The position numbers and the translations under genes were made by a program. From an uncultured Eubacteriales bacterium (GTDB lineage: Bacteria > Bacillota > Clostridia > Oscillospirales > Acutalibacteraceae): a DNA stretch of 64,000 nucleotides. Below are positions 17,406 through 26,304 of the stretch, in pieces; the first letter of the stretch is position 1, and every line of letters starts with the position of its first letter. Location: NCBI GenBank assembly GCA_934454845.1, contig CAKSGV010000001.1, positions 1 to 64,000 on the forward strand, read 5' to 3'. The notes below the pieces were generated by a model. It did no database searches, was not told where the DNA came from, and worked only from the letters and a program-made list of their open reading frames with translations.

Positions 17406-18409
17406 TGTTAATTCTTAGTATTGAATCATCCTGTGATGAAACCTCCGCGTCTGTGACAAAGGAAAGGAAAGTCCTTTCAAATGTTGTTTCAACGCAGATC
17501 GAGGAGCATAAGCTTTACGGCGGAGTTGTCCCCGAAATCGCTTCAAGAAGACATATAGAAAATATCAGCGCGGTGGTAAGAGAGGCTGTAAACCGCGCCG
17601 GAATAACTTATAAGGATATCGACGCCGTGGCTGTAACATTTGCCCCGGGGCTTATCGGCGCTTTGCTTGTGGGAGTGAATTTCGCAAAAGGATTAAGCTA
17701 TTCGTTAGGAGTTCCGCTTATCCCCGTGCATCACTTAAGATCGCACATAGCGGCAAACTACATAACTAACGAAGATTTAAAACCCCCGTTTTTATGCTTA
17801 ACTGTTTCGGGAGGCAACACTATTCTTACAAAGGTCGAAGATTACACGAAATTTATCCCGCTCGGCGGCACTACCGACGACGCCGCAGGCGAATGCCTCG
17901 ATAAAGCCGCCAGATGCTTGGGGCTTGATTATCCGGGAGGAGTAAATCTCGATAAAACGGCGACCGTTGCCGATGAAAAAAAATATCATCTTCCCTATCC
18001 TAAAACAGAAAAGGAACTCGATTTCAGCTTTTCGGGGCTTAAAACGGCTGTTGTAAACCTTGTGCATAATGCAGAGCAAAAGGGCGAAGAGATCGATGTG
18101 CCCGTGATAGCGGCAACCGTGCGGAAAAAGGTTTGCGATATTCTGATAGATAAAACTTTACTTGCGGCAAAATCGACCGAAGCCGAAAAAATCGTTATTG
18201 CCGGAGGAGTTTCCGCTAACAGCGAATTAAGAGCAAGATTTAAAGAAGAATGCAAAAAAAGAAAGCTTGATATTTACTTCCCCGACCTTAAATATTGCGG
18301 CGATAATGCGGCAATGGTGGGAGTTCAGGCTTATTATGAATTTAAAAGCGGAAATAAAGCGGAGCTTGATTTAAACGCGCTTGCGACTTTACCTATTGAT
18401 TACAGATGA
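17405..18409 (+). CDS. tsaD: tRNA N6-adenosine threonylcarbamoyltransferase
   Basis: A 334-residue TsaD/Kae1/Gcp protein, normal length. It transfers threonylcarbamoyl from TC-AMP to A37 of ANN-decoding tRNAs, with TsaB and TsaE, which are not in this window. Visible are the N-terminal ILSIESSCDETSAS, the metal-binding VHHLRSHIAAN (H-x3-H), LTVSGGNT and the C-terminal IAGGVSANSELR. It overlaps the upstream fusion gene by one base. Confidence 0.97.
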   Translation: MLILSIESSCDETSASVTKERKVLSNVVSTQIEEHKLYGGVVPEIASRRHIENISAVVREAVNRAGITYKDIDAVAVTFAPGLIGALLVGVNFAKGLSYSLGVPLIPVHHLRSHIAANYITNEDLKPPFLCLTVSGGNTILTKVEDYTKFIPLGGTTDDAAGECLDKAARCLGLDYPGGVNLDKTATVADEKKYHLPYPKTEKELDFSFSGLKTAVVNLVHNAEQKGEEIDVPVIAATVRKKVCDILIDKTLLAAKSTEAEKIVIAGGVSANSELRARFKEECKKRKLDIYFPDLKYCGDNAAMVGVQAYYEFKSGNKAELDLNALATLPIDYR

Positions 18410-18424
18410 AACGAGGTTTTTAAT

Positions 18425-19336
18425 ATGAGCGAAAAACAAATGCTTCTTATTGTAAATCCTAAATCCGGAAAAGCAAAAATGAAATCAGAGCTTTTGTCGG
18501 TAACTGAAATTTTTTCCGCGGCCGGATACCATTTAAGCGTTTATCCGACCGCCAAGCGGGCTGACGCAACAAAAAAGATAGAAACCTTAAAAGACGGCGA
18601 TTTTGATTTAATAGTCGTTTGCGGAGGCGACGGCACTTTAAATGAAGTCATAACTGGAATGATGAATGCCAATATCCATTGCAAACTCGGCTATATCCCC
18701 TCGGGCACTCTTAACGAATGGTCCTCGGGACTTAAAATATCAAGAGATATAAAAACCGCGGCGAAAGATATCGTATCAGGCAAAACCATCACTCTTGATA
18801 TAGGAAAATTCGGCGATAAATACTTTTCATATACCGCCTCTTTCGGAGCTTTCACGGAAGCCTCTTATTCCGCTCCGCAGGAGATTAAAAATGTTTTGGG
18901 ACAGGCGGCATACTTCTTTGAGGGAATAAAAAGCCTCGGAAATATAAAACCTATCCATATGAAATTAGAAACGGATAAGAAGAATATTGAGGGTGATTTC
19001 CTTTTCGGAGCGATTTCTAACTCTATGTCCGTCGGAGGAATAGTAAAATTCGATGAAACGATAGTAAAGCTGAACGACGGATTGTTTGAAGTCCTGTTAG
19101 TAAGAAAACCGAAAAATATTATAGAATTACAGACTATAATCGACGGAATTTTAAGAAAAGACCTTAATAAAAAAGGTATTGAATTCTTCCATGCCGATAA
19201 GCTTACCGTTAAAGAAGCGGAGCATGTAAACTGGACTCTTGACGGTGAGTTTGCAGAGGGTGCCGATCCTTTATATATTAAAAATATCCATAATGCTTTA
19301 AGCTTTGTGGTACCTAAATCGGAAGAAAACCATTAA
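18425..19336 (+). CDS. YegS/BmrU-type diacylglycerol or lipid kinase
   Basis: A 303-residue soluble lipid kinase. The DAGK catalytic motif VCGGDGTLNEVITGM (about 63-77) and the N-terminal LLIVNPKSGKAK loop are clear, with YIPSGTLNEWS in place of the more common G-T-x-N-D-x-A loop. These enzymes phosphorylate diacylglycerol or related lipids at the membrane. It lies between tsaD and mreB in the same direction. Confidence 0.87.
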   Translation: MSEKQMLLIVNPKSGKAKMKSELLSVTEIFSAAGYHLSVYPTAKRADATKKIETLKDGDFDLIVVCGGDGTLNEVITGMMNANIHCKLGYIPSGTLNEWSSGLKISRDIKTAAKDIVSGKTITLDIGKFGDKYFSYTASFGAFTEASYSAPQEIKNVLGQAAYFFEGIKSLGNIKPIHMKLETDKKNIEGDFLFGAISNSMSVGGIVKFDETIVKLNDGLFEVLLVRKPKNIIELQTIIDGILRKDLNKKGIEFFHADKLTVKEAEHVNWTLDGEFAEGADPLYIKNIHNALSFVVPKSEENH

Positions 19337-19363
19337 TAATTTAAAACGGGAGATCTTAAATAT

Positions 19364-20383
19364 ATGTTTACAAGAGATATCGGTGTCGACCTCGGCACTG
19401 CAAATACATTAGTATGCGTTAAGGGCAAAGGAATAATAATGAGAGAGCCATCGGTAGTAGCATACGATATGCGAAGCGACGCCGTGCGCGCAGTAGGTAC
19501 ACAGGCAAAAGAAATGATAGGAAGAACGCCCGGCTCTATTGTTGCCGTAAGACCGCTTAAAGACGGAGTTATCGCAGATTTCGATGTAACCGCGGCAATG
19601 CTTAAAAGATTTATAAGACAAGCTTTAAAGGGTTCATTCTTTTCAAGAGTAAGAATGGTGGTATGTATTCCTACAGGCGTTACCGAGGTTGAAAGCAGAG
19701 CTGTATATGACGCGGCAAAGCAAGCAGGAGCAACGGATATCGATCTTCTCGAAGAGCCTATGGCGGCGGCTGTCGGAGCAGGGCTCAATGTTTCCGACGC
19801 GACAGGCTGTATGGTATGCGATATCGGAGGAGGAACAAGCGAAGTGGCTGTAATCTCACTCGGAGATATCGTTACGGCACAGTCGCTCAGAGTAGGCGGC
19901 GACGATCTTGACGAAGCGATAATAGCTTATATAAGGAAAAAACACAATCTCCTTATAGGCGAGCGCACCGCAGAGCAGATAAAGATAGCAATAGGCTCCG
20001 CTAAGCCTTATGACGATGAAAGATCACTTGAAATAAAGGGTAGAAACTTGATTGACGGTTTGCCTAAAAATATCTTTATTTCTTCCGAAGAAGTAAGAGA
20101 AGCTATGGCGGATCCTATCTCCCAGATAATCGAAACTATCCGCACCACACTTGAAAAAACTCCGCCTGAACTTTCTGCGGATATAATAGACACGGGAATT
20201 ACTCTCACCGGCGGCGGAGCTCTGTTAAGAGGACTTGCGGAGCTTATAGCAGAAGAAACGGAAATACCCGTGACCGTTGCCGCAAATCCGCTCGATTGCG
20301 TGGTTCTCGGCACCGCCAAAAGGCTTGAAGACGATAAAAGCTTCAGAAATTATACATTTCGCAGAGGAAAAAGATTCCGCTGA
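19364..20383 (+). CDS. mreB: Rod shape-determining protein MreB
   Basis: A 339-residue bacterial actin. IGVDLGTANTLV (phosphate 1), DIGGGTSEVAVISLG (phosphate 2) and TGGGALLRGL (adenosine loop) are present. It polymerises under the membrane and directs elongation-mode wall synthesis. It starts the shape operon mreB-mreC-mreD-PBP2, each gene within about 16 bases of the next. Mbl or MreBH paralogues cannot be excluded by sequence alone, but mreCD linkage supports MreB. Confidence 0.95.
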   Translation: MFTRDIGVDLGTANTLVCVKGKGIIMREPSVVAYDMRSDAVRAVGTQAKEMIGRTPGSIVAVRPLKDGVIADFDVTAAMLKRFIRQALKGSFFSRVRMVVCIPTGVTEVESRAVYDAAKQAGATDIDLLEEPMAAAVGAGLNVSDATGCMVCDIGGGTSEVAVISLGDIVTAQSLRVGGDDLDEAIIAYIRKKHNLLIGERTAEQIKIAIGSAKPYDDERSLEIKGRNLIDGLPKNIFISSEEVREAMADPISQIIETIRTTLEKTPPELSADIIDTGITLTGGGALLRGLAELIAEETEIPVTVAANPLDCVVLGTAKRLEDDKSFRNYTFRRGKRFR

Positions 20384-20398
20384 TAAGGAGAATAATAA

Positions 20399-21265
20399 AT
20401 GCGTTTTTTCTTTCGCAGCAGACAATTTAAAATAATTTTAAGCGTCTTTTTATGCGTAGTGCTGGCAACGGGATTTTTCGCAATAATAGGCGAAAAAATG
20501 GCTCCGCAGGCGGATATTGCGGGCACTATTGCCGCGCCTTTCAGAAAAACGGCGACCATTATTTCTGACTTTTTTTCGGATATCGGAAAAAAATATAGCG
20601 ACGGTAATAAAATTATGCTTGAAAACGCAGAGCTTAATTCCGAGATTAACGATTTAAGAAAAAAGGTCGCGGATTACGAGGACCTTAAATCACAAAACGA
20701 ATTTTATAAAAATTACCTTTCTATTAAAGACGCTCACCCCGATTATGGATTTACCGGCGCTTCTCTTATAGCAAGGGACAAAGAGGATCCTTACGGCGGA
20801 TTTACCATTAATAAGGGCTCTTTATCCGGGGTTTCAAAGTATGATCCGGTGATTACAGACGCGGGCGTAGTAGGCTATATAAGCGAGGTCGGTCTTACGA
20901 CATCCAAGGTTTCCACGATTATTTCCCCCGAGGTAACAATAGGCGTAATGGATATAAGAACGCGCGATTCGGGAGTTGTGAGAGGAAACATAGATATAGC
21001 AAAAAATAAGCTTTGCAGAATGAATAATCTTTCAAGATCCAGCAGCGTCGCAGTAGGCGACTGGATAACCACTTCCGGCGAGGGAATTTTTCCCTCGGGG
21101 CTTTTGATAGGCTCTATTGAATCGATAAACAGCGACGAATACAACACTTCTATCTATGCGGATATAAAACCTTTTGTAGATATTTCGGAAATAAGAACTG
21201 TTATGATTATAACTTCTTTTGACGGTCAGGGCGGAATAAATCCGGCTTCGAAAGGCAAAAAATAA
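20399..21265 (+). CDS. mreC: Rod shape-determining protein MreC
   Basis: A 288-residue protein with one N-terminal membrane segment (about 10-30), a coiled coil near residues 78-105 and a C-terminal two-barrel domain, for example DAGVVGYISEVG, ending with the GLLIGSIESI strand. It links MreB filaments to periplasmic-side PBP2. One-base overlap with mreD. Confidence 0.95.
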   Translation: MRFFFRSRQFKIILSVFLCVVLATGFFAIIGEKMAPQADIAGTIAAPFRKTATIISDFFSDIGKKYSDGNKIMLENAELNSEINDLRKKVADYEDLKSQNEFYKNYLSIKDAHPDYGFTGASLIARDKEDPYGGFTINKGSLSGVSKYDPVITDAGVVGYISEVGLTTSKVSTIISPEVTIGVMDIRTRDSGVVRGNIDIAKNKLCRMNNLSRSSSVAVGDWITTSGEGIFPSGLLIGSIESINSDEYNTSIYADIKPFVDISEIRTVMIITSFDGQGGINPASKGKK

Positions 21266-21783
21266 TGAATATAAAAAAGAAAAATACCTTTAGGTACTTC
21301 ATTATTAATTTTTTGATATTTTTTATTCTTATGCTTTTTCATTTCAGCGGAAATATCTCTTTAAAAATAGCTCTTGCCGAGCCTGTTCCTTATATTTCGC
21401 TTTTAATTGCCGTTTCAATGTTTTCTTCCGAAACAGCGGCGGCTTTTTCAGGGCTCGTTTTAGGTTTCTTTGCCGACAGCGTATCGGCGCAGTCTTCGGT
21501 CTTCAATACCGTTTGCCTGTTTTTGATAGCTTTGACGGTTTCCGTTTTAATGCATTATACTTTCAATAATAATATATTTTCGGCTTTAGCGCTCGGAGTA
21601 TCGGGAAATATATTTTATTTCTTGCTTAACTGGCTGTTTTTCAACTGCTTTAACAACGGCAGTAAAAATATAGCTTTCTATCTTTTCAGAATAGGTATCC
21701 CCTCCGCGATCTACACGGCGGCCTTTATCGTTCCTTTTTATTATTTTGAAAGAATGCTTTATAAAAAATATCTGACTAATTAA
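21265..21783 (+). CDS. mreD: Rod shape-determining protein MreD
   Basis: A 172-residue integral membrane protein with five or six helices; the LVLGFFADSVSAQ stretch matches the MreD pattern of a GxxxD loop. Poorly conserved family; identity rests on topology and on position between mreC and PBP2. Overlaps mreC. Confidence 0.9.
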   Translation: MNIKKKNTFRYFIINFLIFFILMLFHFSGNISLKIALAEPVPYISLLIAVSMFSSETAAAFSGLVLGFFADSVSAQSSVFNTVCLFLIALTVSVLMHYTFNNNIFSALALGVSGNIFYFLLNWLFFNCFNNGSKNIAFYLFRIGIPSAIYTAAFIVPFYYFERMLYKKYLTN

Positions 21784-21795
21784 AAAGGTGATCAA

Positions 21796-23787
21796 ATGCC
21801 CTTTAAAAACGATAAGCAAACAAATATTTCCGTTCTTGCAATAATTATGGTCGTGATCCTTATTCTTTATTCTGCAAGGCTTTATTCCCTGCAGGTTATA
21901 AACGCGGATAAATATTCCTCGGCCTCCGGCAGTACTTCTGTGAGGACAGCCGTTATAAAAGCGCCCAGAGGAGAAATTCTTGACAGATACGGAAGAAAAA
22001 TAGCTGTAAACCGAGATGGCTATAATATAGTTTTTAATAAAGCTTACACAAAGGATAATCTTAATAATGTTATCCTTTCACTTTGCGCGCTCCTCTCTTC
22101 TAAAAATACCGAGTGGAACGATGAGCTTCCGCTCGAAACTTCCGCTCCTTATAATTTTAAAGAGGGCGAAAAGACCGATAAGCTTATAAAGCTTTTAAAG
22201 CTTGCTCATTACGCAACAGCTGAAAACTGCTTTGACAGGCTTGTGGAAAAATATGATCTTGAAAAATATTCTTCCGATAAGCAGAGGACTATAATGGGCG
22301 TAAGATACAGTATGGATATAGCCGATTTTTCAATATCCTATCCTTATAATTTTGCGGAAGATGTTTCGGCGGATATAATGAGAGCGGTAAGCGAATCGGG
22401 ATTTATGCTTAGCGGAGTCACGGTAGATGTGGTTCCTTTCAGAGAATACACCGACACCTCGCTTGCAGTAAACCTTATAGGCTCTGTCGGCCCTATTTAC
22501 GAGCAGGATTGGGATGATCCCGAAAATGGTGAAAACTATAAGGCCAAAGGTTATAGCTATAACGATAAAGTCGGCACTAGCGGAATTGAATACTACGCAG
22601 AAAAATATTTAAGAGGAACAGACGGTCAGCTTACTTATTATATCGACGCCTCCGGAAACATTATTAAAAGTGAAGTCACAAAAGCTCCTGTTGCCGGCAA
22701 AACCATTATGCTCACCCTTGATAAGACCATTCAAAGAACGGCTCAAAACAAACTTGAAGAAACGGTAAAAGAGCTTAAAAGCCAGGGCGGCACCTGCGTT
22801 GCGGGAAGCGCGGTTATGATGGATATAAGCTCGGGCAGGGTGATATGCGCTGCAAACTACCCGACATATGATTCCGCAACCCTCGGCGAAAATATAAATT
22901 CGCTTTTAAAAGATCCTGCCAAGCCTATGACAAACAGAGCTTTTAAAGGTGTTTATCCTATAGGTTCTACTATAAAGCCGGCTGTGGCAGTGGCGGCGCT
23001 GCAAAATAATCTTTACACGCAGGGTGAAACTATAAAATGCGTTATGACCTACGATTATTTTGCGGATTATAAGCCGAAATGTCTTCATTATCACGGAAAT
23101 ATGAATTTAACAAGCGCGCTTTCAAAAAGCTGCAACTACTTCTTCTTTGAGTTGGGCCGCAGAGTCGGCGCTCTTACTCTTACCGATTATTTCAAGCAGT
23201 TCGGTCTCGGGGTTAAAACTGGAGTAGAGGTAGACGATTCAAAGGGACTTTTAAACGAGCCTAAAACCAACGGTTTCGGAGGAGATACCCTGCAGATATC
23301 GATAGGTCAGCTTAATGCGTTTACCCCCTTGCAATTATGCAATTATGTTGCGACTTTATCTAACGGCGGCACACATTATAAGGCCACTTTGATAGACAAA
23401 ATAATGTCCTATGATATGTCGGAAACATTTGATGAATGCAAACCGGAGGCCGTAAATACTGTGGAAATAAGCAAAAAAAATCTTGAGGCGGTAAAGCTCG
23501 GTATGCTTTCGGTTACGGTCGACGGTACAGGCAGAACGGCGCTCGGCGATTACCCTATAAAATTAGGCGGCAAAACAGGTACTTCGCAGAATAACAACGG
23601 TGCCGATCACAGTACTTATATCCTTTTCGCACCTTACGATAACCCAGAAATTGCCATTTCGGTTATATTAGAGCACGGAAATTCGGGATCTGCCGCAGGC
23701 TCAATTGTAAGATCGCTTCTTGACGCCTATTTTTATGCCTCCGGCAATGCTTCAACGCCTGCCTCTCCGTATGTCGTTTTGAGTTGA
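21796..23787 (+). CDS. mrdA: Penicillin-binding protein 2 (elongation transpeptidase)
   Basis: A 663-residue class B PBP with one N-terminal membrane segment (about 10-29), a dimerisation domain opening with APRGEILDRYGR, and a transpeptidase domain. Active-site motifs are GSTIKPA (SxxK), KSCN (SxN) and KTGTS (KTG). It crosslinks peptidoglycan during elongation with RodA, which is not in the window. The promoter of minD overlaps its stop codon. Confidence 0.95.
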   Translation: MPFKNDKQTNISVLAIIMVVILILYSARLYSLQVINADKYSSASGSTSVRTAVIKAPRGEILDRYGRKIAVNRDGYNIVFNKAYTKDNLNNVILSLCALLSSKNTEWNDELPLETSAPYNFKEGEKTDKLIKLLKLAHYATAENCFDRLVEKYDLEKYSSDKQRTIMGVRYSMDIADFSISYPYNFAEDVSADIMRAVSESGFMLSGVTVDVVPFREYTDTSLAVNLIGSVGPIYEQDWDDPENGENYKAKGYSYNDKVGTSGIEYYAEKYLRGTDGQLTYYIDASGNIIKSEVTKAPVAGKTIMLTLDKTIQRTAQNKLEETVKELKSQGGTCVAGSAVMMDISSGRVICAANYPTYDSATLGENINSLLKDPAKPMTNRAFKGVYPIGSTIKPAVAVAALQNNLYTQGETIKCVMTYDYFADYKPKCLHYHGNMNLTSALSKSCNYFFFELGRRVGALTLTDYFKQFGLGVKTGVEVDDSKGLLNEPKTNGFGGDTLQISIGQLNAFTPLQLCNYVATLSNGGTHYKATLIDKIMSYDMSETFDECKPEAVNTVEISKKNLEAVKLGMLSVTVDGTGRTALGDYPIKLGGKTGTSQNNNGADHSTYILFAPYDNPEIAISVILEHGNSGSAAGSIVRSLLDAYFYASGNASTPASPYVVLS

Positions 23788-23812
23788 CAGATACCGGGTT
23801 TTATGGTAAAAT
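23784..23812 (+). promoter_or_regulatory. Sigma-A promoter upstream of minD
   Basis: TTGACA (23784-23789), 17 bases, TAAAAT (23807-23812). It overlaps the PBP2 stop codon, so minD-mgsA-hisS-aspS can be expressed independently of the mre operon. Confidence 0.65.
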
Positions 23813-23833
23813 AATCAGATACGGGGTGAATTT

Positions 23834-24559
23834 ATGGGGATCTGCTTAGGGATAACTTCCGGCAAAGGCGGCACGGGAAAATCAACGGTTGCCGCAGGGC
23901 TTGCGGCCGCGTTTGAAAAGTCGGGATTTAAAACGGTTATTGCCGATATGGATCTCGGAATGAGATGTCAGGACCTTTTATTCGGTCTTGAAAACGAAAT
24001 AGTATATGATATTTCCGATATCGAAGAAGCAGAAGATCTGAGCCGCGTGCTGTACAAAGCGCCGGGATTTGAAAACCTCTTTATAATTCCATCTTCGCTT
24101 GAAGCTAAAGAGTTCGAATTTAATAAGCTTGAAAAACTTTCAAAACAGTTAAGATCCGAGTTTGACGCGGTTATATTTGATTTCCCTGCAGGAACGGATC
24201 TTTCGCTTTACGGTGCATTAGGTAAAGACGCATTATTTTTAACAGTCTGCAATCCTGACGCCGTTTCCGTAAGAGACGCGCGCCTTACAGCGGACAGACT
24301 TCCTAAAACCGAAAATGAGCCGCGGATAATTATAAATAAATTTGATAAAAGATCCTTTTTAAAAACTGGATTTAAAAATATCGATGAGATTATTGACGAG
24401 TCGGGATTAAGACTTATAGGTATCGTTCCATACGATCCGATTTTAAGCTTGCTCTCGGTTCGGCACAAAATAAATTTAAGGAAAAGATCCGGAAAGGCAT
24501 TTTTGCGGATTTCCGGAAGAATATGCGGCAAAGTTTATTCTTTGCCGAAGAGAATTTAA
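23834..24559 (+). CDS. minD: MinD-like division-site ATPase
   Basis: A 241-residue deviant Walker A ATPase: TSGKGGTGKSTVAAGLA (KGGTGKST), ADMDLGMRCQD, and VIFDFPAGTD as Walker B. The C-terminal GKAFLRISGRICGKV region can form a basic amphipathic helix like the MinD membrane-targeting sequence. MinD normally positions MinC. Neither minC nor minE is adjacent, although the order mreBCD-PBP2-minC-minD is common in Clostridia. It may instead work in a Spo0J/flagellar or other MinD-type role. Confidence 0.8.
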   Translation: MGICLGITSGKGGTGKSTVAAGLAAAFEKSGFKTVIADMDLGMRCQDLLFGLENEIVYDISDIEEAEDLSRVLYKAPGFENLFIIPSSLEAKEFEFNKLEKLSKQLRSEFDAVIFDFPAGTDLSLYGALGKDALFLTVCNPDAVSVRDARLTADRLPKTENEPRIIINKFDKRSFLKTGFKNIDEIIDESGLRLIGIVPYDPILSLLSVRHKINLRKRSGKAFLRISGRICGKVYSLPKRI

Positions 24560-24574
24560 AAAGGAGAGTATTTT

Positions 24575-24976
24575 ATGACGATTGCACTGATAGCACACGA
24601 CGCAAAAAAAGAATTAATGGTACAGTTTTGCATAGCCTATTGCGGTATTCTTTCAAGACACAACCTTATCGCAACGGGTACGACAGGAAAAATTGTCTGC
24701 GAAGCAACAGGCCTTAACATAGTGAAATTTTTAGGAGGATCTCAGGGCGGCTCACAGCAGATTGCTTCAAGGATCGGCTGTAATGAAATTGATATGCTCC
24801 TTTATTTCAGAGATCCTTTAAACCCAAATCCCGGCGAGCCCGATGAAAGCTCGCTTTTGAGGCTTTGCGATGTTCACAACATCCCTTTTGCAACAAATAT
24901 CGCAACCGCCGAGGTTTTGATACACGGTCTTGAGCGCGGAGATCTCGATTGGCGCGAAATAGTAAAGAAATCATAA
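24575..24976 (+). CDS. mgsA: Methylglyoxal synthase
   Basis: A 133-residue MgsA of normal length. It converts dihydroxyacetone phosphate to methylglyoxal and phosphate, a bypass of lower glycolysis. Conserved parts: IALIAHDAKKELM (catalytic-site His and substrate Lys), ATGTTG phosphate loop, GGSQGGSQQIA, and LLYFRDPLNP with the catalytic Asp. It follows minD after a short gap with AAGGAG. Confidence 0.95.
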   Translation: MTIALIAHDAKKELMVQFCIAYCGILSRHNLIATGTTGKIVCEATGLNIVKFLGGSQGGSQQIASRIGCNEIDMLLYFRDPLNPNPGEPDESSLLRLCDVHNIPFATNIATAEVLIHGLERGDLDWREIVKKS

Positions 24977-24990
24977 TCACGGAGTAAAAA

Positions 24991-26304
24991 ATGTCTGAAA
25001 TAAATCACGCAATAAAAGGAACGGCGGATATCCTGCCCGACCGAGTTTACAAATATCAGTATATTGAAAAGGTAATGCTTGAAACCGCATTTAATTTCGG
25101 CTTCAAAGAAATAAGAGTGCCTGTTTTTGAGCATACGGAGGTTTTCAGCAGAAATGTCGGAGAAACAACAGATGTTGTTCAAAAGGAAATGTATACCTTT
25201 TCCGATAAAGGCGGAAGATCTGTAACTCTTCGCCCCGAGCTTACTGCGGGAACTGTCAGAAGTATGATAGAGCAAGGACTTTTAAGCGGTATTCTTCCGC
25301 AAAAGGTCTGCTACATCGGCGGATGTTACAGATATGAAAAGCCGCAGGCAGGAAGAATGAGAGAATTTCACCAATTCGGAGTTGAATGCTTCGGCGCCGC
25401 CTCGCCTGCTGCCGACGCGGAAATAATTTCTCTTGCAAGCAGCGTGCTTACAAATTTAGGCGTAAATAATTTAAGGCTTGAAATAAATTCCATAGGCTGC
25501 CCCGAGTGCAGAAAAGAATATCAAAAAGCTTTAAAAGATTATTTTTATGCAAATATTGATCAGCTTTGCGATACCTGCAAGGAAAGACTTGAAAGAAATC
25601 CTATGAGAATTCTTGACTGCAAGTCGCCTGTTTGCTCAAAGCTTGCGCTTAATGCTCCTAAAGTTACCGATTATCTCTGTGAGGACTGCAAGACGCATTT
25701 TGAAGGTGTTAAAAGTTATCTTTTGGCTATAGGTCTTGACTTCACGGTCAATCCGAATATTGTAAGAGGTCTTGATTATTACTCTAAGACCGTGTTTGAA
25801 TTCATCTCCGGAGATATCGGCGCTCAATCAACTGTTTGCGGAGGCGGAAGGTACGACGGACTTGTTTCAAAAATGGGCGGTCAGGATATCCCCGCTCTCG
25901 GATTTGCCATAGGAATCGAAAGACTTATGCTTCTTCTTGAAAACAACGCAGTTCCTTTCCCCGAAGAAAAGAAGTTTGATATATATATCGGAAGTATGGG
26001 AGAAAGCGCGCGGCTTAAAGCAGCTCGGATTTGCTCCGAACTCAGGAAAGACGGATTTTCGGCTTTGACCGATATCTCCGAAAAAGGGCTTAAAGCCCAG
26101 ATGAAATACGCCGATAAATCGGGCTCTCTTTACAGTACAGTAATAGGTGAAAACGAGCTTTCGGCAGATAAGGCTGTAATTAAAAATATGCAAACAGGGG
26201 AACTTACAGAGATTACCCTCAGCAATATTTCAAACGAACTGCTTGAAATAAAGAATAAGCAGGCTCTTTTAAATCTCGAGAATTCAATAGAAGGTGCATT
26301 TTAA
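24991..26304 (+). CDS. hisS: Histidyl-tRNA synthetase
   Basis: A 437-residue class II synthetase. Motif 1 region includes VFSRNVGETTDVV, motif 2 is YRYEKPQAGRMREFHQFGVE, the HisA motif is VRGLDYYSKTVFEF, and motif 3 is GFAIGIERL. A C-terminal anticodon-binding domain follows (about 335-420). A four-Cys cluster (about residues 189-229) is common in Clostridial HisRS. The stop overlaps the aspS start by one base. Confidence 0.97.
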   Translation: MSEINHAIKGTADILPDRVYKYQYIEKVMLETAFNFGFKEIRVPVFEHTEVFSRNVGETTDVVQKEMYTFSDKGGRSVTLRPELTAGTVRSMIEQGLLSGILPQKVCYIGGCYRYEKPQAGRMREFHQFGVECFGAASPAADAEIISLASSVLTNLGVNNLRLEINSIGCPECRKEYQKALKDYFYANIDQLCDTCKERLERNPMRILDCKSPVCSKLALNAPKVTDYLCEDCKTHFEGVKSYLLAIGLDFTVNPNIVRGLDYYSKTVFEFISGDIGAQSTVCGGGRYDGLVSKMGGQDIPALGFAIGIERLMLLLENNAVPFPEEKKFDIYIGSMGESARLKAARICSELRKDGFSALTDISEKGLKAQMKYADKSGSLYSTVIGENELSADKAVIKNMQTGELTEITLSNISNELLEIKNKQALLNLENSIEGAF

